From an uncultured Cocleimonas sp. (lineage in GTDB: Bacteria > Pseudomonadota > Gammaproteobacteria > Thiotrichales > Thiotrichaceae), in NCBI RefSeq assembly GCF_947495625.1, contig NZ_CANLZW010000032.1, forward strand, positions 1 through 54,504: 54,504 bases of DNA, read 5' to 3'. Positions 49,662-54,504 of the stretch are shown here, piece by piece. A program made the position numbers and the translations under genes. Positions within the stretch are counted from its first letter, which is position 1. Every line of letters begins with the position of its first letter. The notes below the pieces were generated by a model. It had not been told where the DNA came from. It did no database searches and worked only from the letters and a program-made list of their open reading frames with translations.

Positions 49662-51599
49662 CTAAATAGACTCAGCAGGATCACCAATTACATCTTTTTT
49701 AGATTTTTTATCATCTTTAGATGCTTCGGCTTCTACCACTGAACCACCATCATTATCGCCATCAAGAGGAGAATCATCATCAGTCCAACCCTCTGGCGGA
49801 GGAGGTACGTCTCCCTTCATTATGGCCGCGATCTGCAGCTGATCAATTGTCTCATACTTAATAAGTGCTTTAGCCATTGCATCTAACTTATCAATATTCT
49901 CTTTCAGAATAGTTTCAGCACGAATGTAGTTAGTATCTATTATTTTACGAACTTCATCATCAATTTCATGAGCCGTATCATCAGATACACTCTTAGTTGG
50001 CGCACCCATAAACCCTTGATTCTCATCATCACTGTATGACAATGGGCCTAGTTTTTCAGACAACCCCCATTTAGTCACCATATTACGTGCGATGGATGTG
50101 GCGCGTTCGATATCGTTTGATGCTCCAGTAGTTACACCTTCTTTACCAAGAATCATTTCCTCAGCAATACGTCCACCAAATAGTGTAGAAATCTGACTTT
50201 CCAGATTTTGCTTACTGGCACTGTACTTATCTTCTTCAGGTAAAAACATTGTCACACCCAAAGCACGGCCACGAGGAATAATAGTCACCTTATAAACAGG
50301 ATCATGCTCAGGAACTGTCAAACCGACGATTGCATGTCCTGCTTCATGATAAGCCGTGTTTGATTTCTCTTTCTCATTCATCACCATGGACTTACGCTCA
50401 GCACCCATCATGATTTTGTCTTTGGCTTTTTCGAACTCTTCCATGCTAACTACGCGTTTATCACCTCTTGCCGAAAATAGTGCGGCTTCATTCACAAGGT
50501 TTGCTAGATCAGCACCAGAAAAACCTGGAGTACCACGCGCTAAAATTGCAGGCTTAACATCTTCACCTAAAGGTACTTTACGCATATGTACTTTCAAGAT
50601 TTGTTCACGACCACGAACATCTGGTAACGGAACAACGACTTGGCGATCAAAACGACCTGGGCGAAGCAATGCTTCATCCAGAACATCAGGACGGTTAGTA
50701 GCAGCAACTACAATAACGCCTTCAGTACCTTCAAAGCCGTCCATTTCAACCAGAAGTTGGTTAAGTGTTTGCTCACGCTCGTCATTACCGCCACCCATTC
50801 CAGAGCCACGCTTACGACCTACCGCATCAATTTCATCAATAAAAATTATGCAAGGCGCGTGCTTCTTTGCTTGTTCAAACATATCACGAACTCGAGATGC
50901 ACCAACACCAACAAACATTTCAACGAAGTCAGAACCAGAAATACTAAAGAAAGGTACTTTAGCCTCACCAGCAATTGCTTTAGCAAGAAGCGTTTTACCT
51001 GTACCAGGAGAACCAGCCAATAAAACGCCGCGAGGAATTTTTCCACCCAATTTCTGGAATTTGCTCGGGTCACGTAAGAACTCTACTATTTCAAAAACTT
51101 CTTCTTTCGCTTCTTCACAACCTGCAACGTCATTAAATGTTACTTTAACCTGGTCTTCCGTCATCATTCGCGCTTTACTTTTCCCGAATGACATTGGACC
51201 ACCTTTACCACCACCGCCTTGCATTTGGCGCATGATGTAAATCCAAAGACCGATGATCAATAAGAATGGAATAGTATTCACCAGAATATCTACAAGAACT
51301 GAACGACCTTCTGGCTCTTTTACGTTAATTTTCACATCATTAACGATCAACTCATCCACTAATTTAGGATCGTTGTAAGGCGCATAAGTCTGAAACTTTT
51401 CACCAGAAGTACTTTGACCAGTGATAGTTTGACCACTGATTTCAACTTCTTTAACGCCTTTATTATCAACGCGCTTGATGAAATCCGAATAAGACATGCC
51501 AGTTGATTGCGCAGTAGGCACATTGAATTTACTGAAAACAGCAACCAAGACCAGCGCTATCACCACCCACATGACTATATTTTTATTTAAATCGTTCAA
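49662..51599 (-). CDS. ftsH: ATP-dependent zinc metalloprotease FtsH
   Basis: FtsH is an inner-membrane AAA+ protease that degrades misassembled membrane proteins and short-lived regulators. The 645 residues have two membrane helices near the N-terminus (about 8-25 and 105-127) with a periplasmic domain between, Walker A GSPGTGKT, Walker [13 protein letters not shown], the arginine-finger region [12 protein letters not shown] and the zinc site HEAGHAI. The C-terminus is acidic. It follows rlmE by 85 bases, the conserved order. Confidence 0.98.
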   Translation of the reverse strand: MNDLNKNIVMWVVIALVLVAVFSKFNVPTAQSTGMSYSDFIKRVDNKGVKEVEISGQTITGQSTSGEKFQTYAPYNDPKLVDELIVNDVKINVKEPEGRSVLVDILVNTIPFLLIIGLWIYIMRQMQGGGGKGGPMSFGKSKARMMTEDQVKVTFNDVAGCEEAKEEVFEIVEFLRDPSKFQKLGGKIPRGVLLAGSPGTGKTLLAKAIAGEAKVPFFSISGSDFVEMFVGVGASRVRDMFEQAKKHAPCIIFIDEIDAVGRKRGSGMGGGNDEREQTLNQLLVEMDGFEGTEGVIVVAATNRPDVLDEALLRPGRFDRQVVVPLPDVRGREQILKVHMRKVPLGEDVKPAILARGTPGFSGADLANLVNEAALFSARGDKRVVSMEEFEKAKDKIMMGAERKSMVMNEKEKSNTAYHEAGHAIVGLTVPEHDPVYKVTIIPRGRALGVTMFLPEEDKYSASKQNLESQISTLFGGRIAEEMILGKEGVTTGASNDIERATSIARNMVTKWGLSEKLGPLSYSDDENQGFMGAPTKSVSDDTAHEIDDEVRKIIDTNYIRAETILKENIDKLDAMAKALIKYETIDQLQIAAIMKGDVPPPPEGWTDDDSPLDGDNDGGSVVEAEASKDDKKSKKDVIGDPAESI

Positions 51600-51684
51600 G
51601 AAATATTCCTCTACTTAAATCTTATGCTTGTTAAAAAAGAACAAACTATTTGCCTCTGATCTTACACTATTATTTAAAAGATAA

Positions 51685-52317
51685 TTAGTTATAAAAACCC
51701 TGAGCTACAACATATACTTCACGACTACGAGGCCTAGAAGCCTTTGGCTTACGTACTTTAACCTTTTTAAAATGACTACGAACGTCTTTTAAAAACGCAT
51801 CCGATCCATCACCTTGAAACACCTTTGCAACGAAAGAACCACCTGGCTTTAATATCTGACAAGCCATATCTAAGGAAAGTTCGCACAAGTAAATTGATCG
51901 AGGTTGATCTGTTGCTTCCACACCTGACATATTTGGGGCCATATCTGAAATTACAACATCTGCCTTGTAATTAGTTGAATCTTTATTCAATACGTTCAAA
52001 ATATCATTAAGGACGCTTTCTTCCGTAAAATCCCCTTTAATGAACTCAACAAATGGCAATGGATCGATATCAAGTATATCGCTAGCAACCACACGACCAT
52101 TTTTTCCCACTAATTCGACAGCATACTGACTCCAACCGCCTGGAGCTGCACCCAAATCGACGACTTGCATGTTTGGGCGGATTAAATTGTCTTTCTGTTG
52201 AATCTCTTCCAACTTATAAACAGCCCTAGATCTATAACCATCATTCTGCGATCTTTTGACATATTCATCATTAAAGTGTTCTTTTAACCAGTCTCCACTG
52301 GTTTTGCTTCTAGCCAT
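51685..52317 (-). CDS. rlmE: 23S rRNA (uridine2552-2'-O)-methyltransferase RlmE
   Basis: RlmE (FtsJ/RrmJ) methylates U2552 in the A-loop of 23S rRNA, a late step in 50S assembly. The 210 residues include the S-adenosylmethionine motif [13 protein letters not shown] and the catalytic tetrad region: Lys in RAVYKLEEI, Asp in [10 protein letters not shown], Lys in [10 protein letters not shown] and Glu in [11 protein letters not shown]. It is divergent from yhbY with only about 29 bases between start codons, so the promoters must overlap. Confidence 0.97.
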   Translation of the reverse strand: MARSKTSGDWLKEHFNDEYVKRSQNDGYRSRAVYKLEEIQQKDNLIRPNMQVVDLGAAPGGWSQYAVELVGKNGRVVASDILDIDPLPFVEFIKGDFTEESVLNDILNVLNKDSTNYKADVVISDMAPNMSGVEATDQPRSIYLCELSLDMACQILKPGGSFVAKVFQGDGSDAFLKDVRSHFKKVKVRKPKASRPRSREVYVVAQGFYN

Positions 52318-52346
52318 TTACATCTACCCGCATTATGATTGCGCCC

Positions 52347-52637
52347 ATGAATAAATTAGAAATTAAACAGCTTAAAGCATTAGCTCACAAACTCAAGCCG
52401 ATTGTTACCGTTGGACAACATGGCATGAAAGACTCAATCGGTGAAGAATTAGATTCTGCGCTAGAGTTTCATCAACTGGTAAAACTAAAAGTAAATCTTG
52501 GGGATCGTGGCTCCAGAGATGCTTTAATCGAAGAATTAGGCAAAAAATACAAAGCCGAACTCTTGCAGCGCATTGGCAACATAGCCGTTTACTATCGCAG
52601 AAACTTCGACAAAGAAAACTTACTTAAAAAACCATAA
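52347..52637 (+). CDS. yhbY: YhbY, RNA-binding CRM-domain protein
   Basis: YhbY is a small KH-like RNA-binding protein associated with pre-50S ribosomes. The family core AHKLKPIVTVGQHGMKDSI is followed by LVKLKVNLGDRGSRDAL and ends with AVYYRRN. I choose the second ATG (96 residues) because the family normally begins just before the first helix; the first ATG at 52335 would add four residues. It is divergent from rlmE. Confidence 0.95.
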   Translation: MNKLEIKQLKALAHKLKPIVTVGQHGMKDSIGEELDSALEFHQLVKLKVNLGDRGSRDALIEELGKKYKAELLQRIGNIAVYYRRNFDKENLLKKP

Positions 52638-52681
52638 AACAGCACTCGTTTACACTATTCACTCTATTTCATATATGAATA

Positions 52682-52930
52682 TTAAAGCTTACTATGCTCC
52701 CGATCACAAAAAGGGCTATTTTTAGTGTGCTTACATCCACATAAACCATATTTTTTCTGTTCATCAACCTCGAACTTTAGCGGTTCGAGGTTTGTATCTT
52801 TATGAGAACCATCACAAAAAGGCTGATTTTCAGATCTCCCACAAGCACACCAGTAATAAGTTTTCCCTGGCTCTAATTCAACGACGTAAGGACCTTTCTT
52901 TGCAATTACAGGGTTAGATCTATGTGGCAC
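52682..52930 (-). CDS. double CDGSH-type iron-sulfur protein
   Basis: An 82-residue protein with two CDGSH-like 2Fe-2S sites: CACGRSENQPFCDGSH and CGCKHTKNSPFCDREH. Each has the three-Cys, one-His ligand set. Such tandem-CDGSH proteins are small, cytosolic redox or cluster-transfer proteins of unclear role. The coding region contains a perfect 10-bp inverted repeat (52766-52775 with 52783-52792). It is flanked by yhbY (convergent) and the coiled-coil gene. Confidence 0.9.
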   Translation of the reverse strand: MPHRSNPVIAKKGPYVVELEPGKTYYWCACGRSENQPFCDGSHKDTNLEPLKFEVDEQKKYGLCGCKHTKNSPFCDREHSKL

Positions 52931-53028
52931 AGCATTACTCCTTTGTGACTGTTTCTATTTTTCATAGGGTGAATCATACAAAAATTCATTTCATCTGCAC
53001 ATTATATTATAAGGAATATCGAAAGGAT

Positions 53029-54504
53029 TTATCTTCCTTTGCGCTTGAAGAACCCACCAAATAATTTTTTCGGAGCATCGTCTTTTTTTGCTGCGGAAGG
53101 TTTATTATTTTTACCCGGGCTCGGATTAAACTCAATCAAACCAAGGTTTAACAAGGCATTGTAAACATCAATAACTTGAGCATGCTTTACAATTAGTTTC
53201 TGTTGTACCTCAGATAAGCTGTAAGCTCCCTCTTGCAATAAATCAATTATTTCAGCCATGTGAGGCACAATCATCAATTGCTTTAGATTTAACTGATTTT
53301 TCAAACCGATAATTCTTGATAAATCCGTGTTCTGAGGCGACCTGCCTTTAGAGGTAAACACACTAGCAGCCCAAACAAACGACTCTATCGAATGAGAGAG
53401 CTCTGACTTCTCTCGCCTAAAACTTTGGTGTGTTTTAGCTTCATCATAATCTAAATCTCTAACAGAAAATTCCCCGGGCTCAACCAATACAGAACAGTAT
53501 TCTTTAAATTTAGGAGAATCCAAAGCGATATTACAGTAAACCGTATTTAACCTATGATCGATAATAATTAAAAAACCGTTTAGTTTAATTTCGATAAGCT
53601 GATAGGTTTGTTTAGCTATTTCCAGTTGACGCAAGAAGATAGATAACATGTGTTTTTCTGGCACAAAACTCTCTAACATTGATTCATCAGAGACATTATC
53701 TACATTATCATCTACAAATAAACTCACCCCCCCACTTTCAGGCGTTATTTCAGACTCTTCTTCAAAATCATAAAGGATATCATCGATATCTTCAGTGAGA
53801 ACTTCTTGAGCCCCCCCCTGATCATCTACCTGTTCAAAATCTGATGACGCGTTAGAGCTAGAAGTCGATTCTAATTCGTTTGCAACAGTTTGTATCTCGG
53901 GCTCTTGAACAGCACTGGCCTTTTTCTGAGTTTTAGATTGCGTCTCCAAAGCCTGATTTAATTTAGCCGCCAAATCATTAGGATCAGACTGTTTTTCAAG
54001 ATTTGATTTACTGGCTTCAATTTTTTGCTGTTTGAGCAACATCCTTTCATGCTTTAATTTCTCGCGCTCTAACCTTAATTTTTCTTGCTCGCGGCCTATT
54101 CTCTCCATTGCGAGCCTTTCTTTTTCTAAAGCCGCTTTTTCTCTTTGCTCTATTTCAGCTTTTTCTTGCTCAATTTTTGCCAGCTCAAGATTTTCTTGTT
54201 CTAGCATTACTGTTTCTAATTGCTCTTGTTCGAGCCGCTCCTTTTCTAGTTGCTCTGCTTTGAGCCTCTCTTTCTCGTGTTTCACTTTATCAAGCTTTTC
54301 TTGTTCTAGCCTTTTTTGTTCGAGTCGTTCTGCTTCGATGAGTTCTGCTTCGATGAGTTCTGCTTCGATGCGTTCTGCTTCGAGTCGTTCTGCTTCTATT
54401 CGTTCCGCTTCAATTCGTTCTGCTTCTATTCGTTCCGCTTCAATTCGTTCCGCTTCAATTCGTTCCGCTTCAATTCGTTCCGCTTCAATTCGTTCCGCTT
54501 CAAT
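53029..54504 (-). CDS. large coiled-coil protein with pentapeptide repeats, truncated at the window edge
   Basis: I do not recognise this protein. The frame is open through the last base of the window, so the real start lies beyond it; 491 residues are visible. The visible N-terminal part is 11 repeats of five residues (ERIEA and variants ELIEA, ERLEA), followed by a Glu/Lys/Leu-rich coiled coil of about 130 residues, an acidic, low-complexity linker, a globular C-terminal domain of about 170 residues (with LNGFLIIIDHRLNTVYCNIA) and a basic tail (KKLFGGFFKRKGR). A GTG at 54283-54285 could be mistaken for the start. The linker contains a translated copy of the dispersed repeat. Confidence 0.75.
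   Translation of the reverse strand: MEAERIEAERIEAERIEAERIEAERIEAERIEAERIEAERLEAERIEAELIEAELIEAERLEQKRLEQEKLDKVKHEKERLKAEQLEKERLEQEQLETVMLEQENLELAKIEQEKAEIEQREKAALEKERLAMERIGREQEKLRLEREKLKHERMLLKQQKIEASKSNLEKQSDPNDLAAKLNQALETQSKTQKKASAVQEPEIQTVANELESTSSSNASSDFEQVDDQGGAQEVLTEDIDDILYDFEEESEITPESGGVSLFVDDNVDNVSDESMLESFVPEKHMLSIFLRQLEIAKQTYQLIEIKLNGFLIIIDHRLNTVYCNIALDSPKFKEYCSVLVEPGEFSVRDLDYDEAKTHQSFRREKSELSHSIESFVWAASVFTSKGRSPQNTDLSRIIGLKNQLNLKQLMIVPHMAEIIDLLQEGAYSLSEVQQKLIVKHAQVIDVYNALLNLGLIEFNPSPGKNNKPSAAKKDDAPKKLFGGFFKRKGR
53720..53750 (+). repeat. dispersed G-run repeat inside the coiled-coil gene
   Basis: The plus strand reads AAACTCACCCCCCCACTTTC, then AGGCGTTATTT. It matches the core well. 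The gene is on minus and this stretch encodes part of ITPESGGVSLFV in the acidic linker. Confidence 0.72.
54331..54504. repeat. 15-bp tandem repeat, 11 full units and a partial, continuing past the window
   Basis: Units are exactly 15 bases. The last four full units are identical (CGCTTCAATTCGTTC) and earlier ones differ by one to five bases, for example TGCTTCGATGAGTTC. Each codes for five residues (ERIEA type) on minus. The homogeneity towards the edge suggests recent expansion. Confidence 0.97.

Noticed and set aside
50356-51240. 294-codon plus-strand frame opposite ftsH
   Set aside because: Antisense shadow of the strongly conserved ftsH coding sequence.

Overview
The window is a piece of a moderately AT-rich gammaproteobacterial chromosome. 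Evidence for this is the neighbourhoods rsmI / lpoA-yraN, yhbY / rlmE-ftsH-glmM-tpiA-secG-tRNA-Leu and a complete nuoABCDEFGHIJKLMN operon, together with a monomeric isocitrate dehydrogenase. It also carries a respiratory denitrification island (cytochrome cd1 nitrite reductase plus a cytochrome c-dependent nitric oxide reductase). The organism is therefore an aerobic or facultatively denitrifying gammaproteobacterium. I cannot name the genus from sequence alone.

Layout. 1-6.7 kb: an unknown membrane protein, rsmI, lpoA, yraN, argA and a small phosphatase-like protein. 6.7-9.7 kb: a probable Tat-exported dienelactone hydrolase and a siderophore-type TonB-dependent receptor. 9.8-22.2 kb: the denitrification island, with a small cytochrome c, a d1-propeller-like protein, nirS and a DNR-type regulator on the minus strand facing norC-norB-X1-norE1-norF1-norQ-X2-norE2-norF2-zinc ribbon-norD on the plus strand. 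Perfect TTGAT-N4-ATCAA boxes stand before nirS, dnr, norC and norE1, and a one-mismatch box stands before the cytochrome c gene. At nirS, norC, norE1 and cytochrome c the box centre lies exactly 41.5 bp upstream of the start inferred from a -10-like hexamer. This supports one NO/low-oxygen regulon run by the local DNR protein. 22.2-28.4 kb: a degenerate enhancer-binding-type regulator, a COG2836-type membrane protein, tonB-exbD-exbB with a (Glu-Pro)38 rod, and a divergent OprC/NosA-like (copper-type) receptor. A perfect 22-bp palindrome lies between exbB and the receptor.

28.5-43.8 kb: a small anchored periplasmic protein and all 14 nuo genes of NADH dehydrogenase I on the minus strand. 44.3-52.3 kb: icd (monomeric), tRNA-Leu(GAG), secG, tpiA, glmM, ftsH and rlmE, all on the minus strand. 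52.3-54.5 kb: yhbY, a double CDGSH iron-sulfur protein, and a coiled-coil protein with a 15-bp tandem repeat that runs off the right edge of the window.

The most unusual feature is a dispersed ~31-bp directional repeat. It has an A-run, a GTGCC head and a core AAGTRGGGGGGTGACTT, and occurs 15-16 times, mostly at gene ends. Two head-to-head pairs form perfect hairpins with 25-bp and 22-bp stems. At least two copies lie inside reading frames and are translated. The family looks like REP/REPIN elements or a DNA-uptake-type signal; I do not recognise it as a described one. A second unusual feature is the apparent duplication of an X-norE-norF module on either side of norQ.
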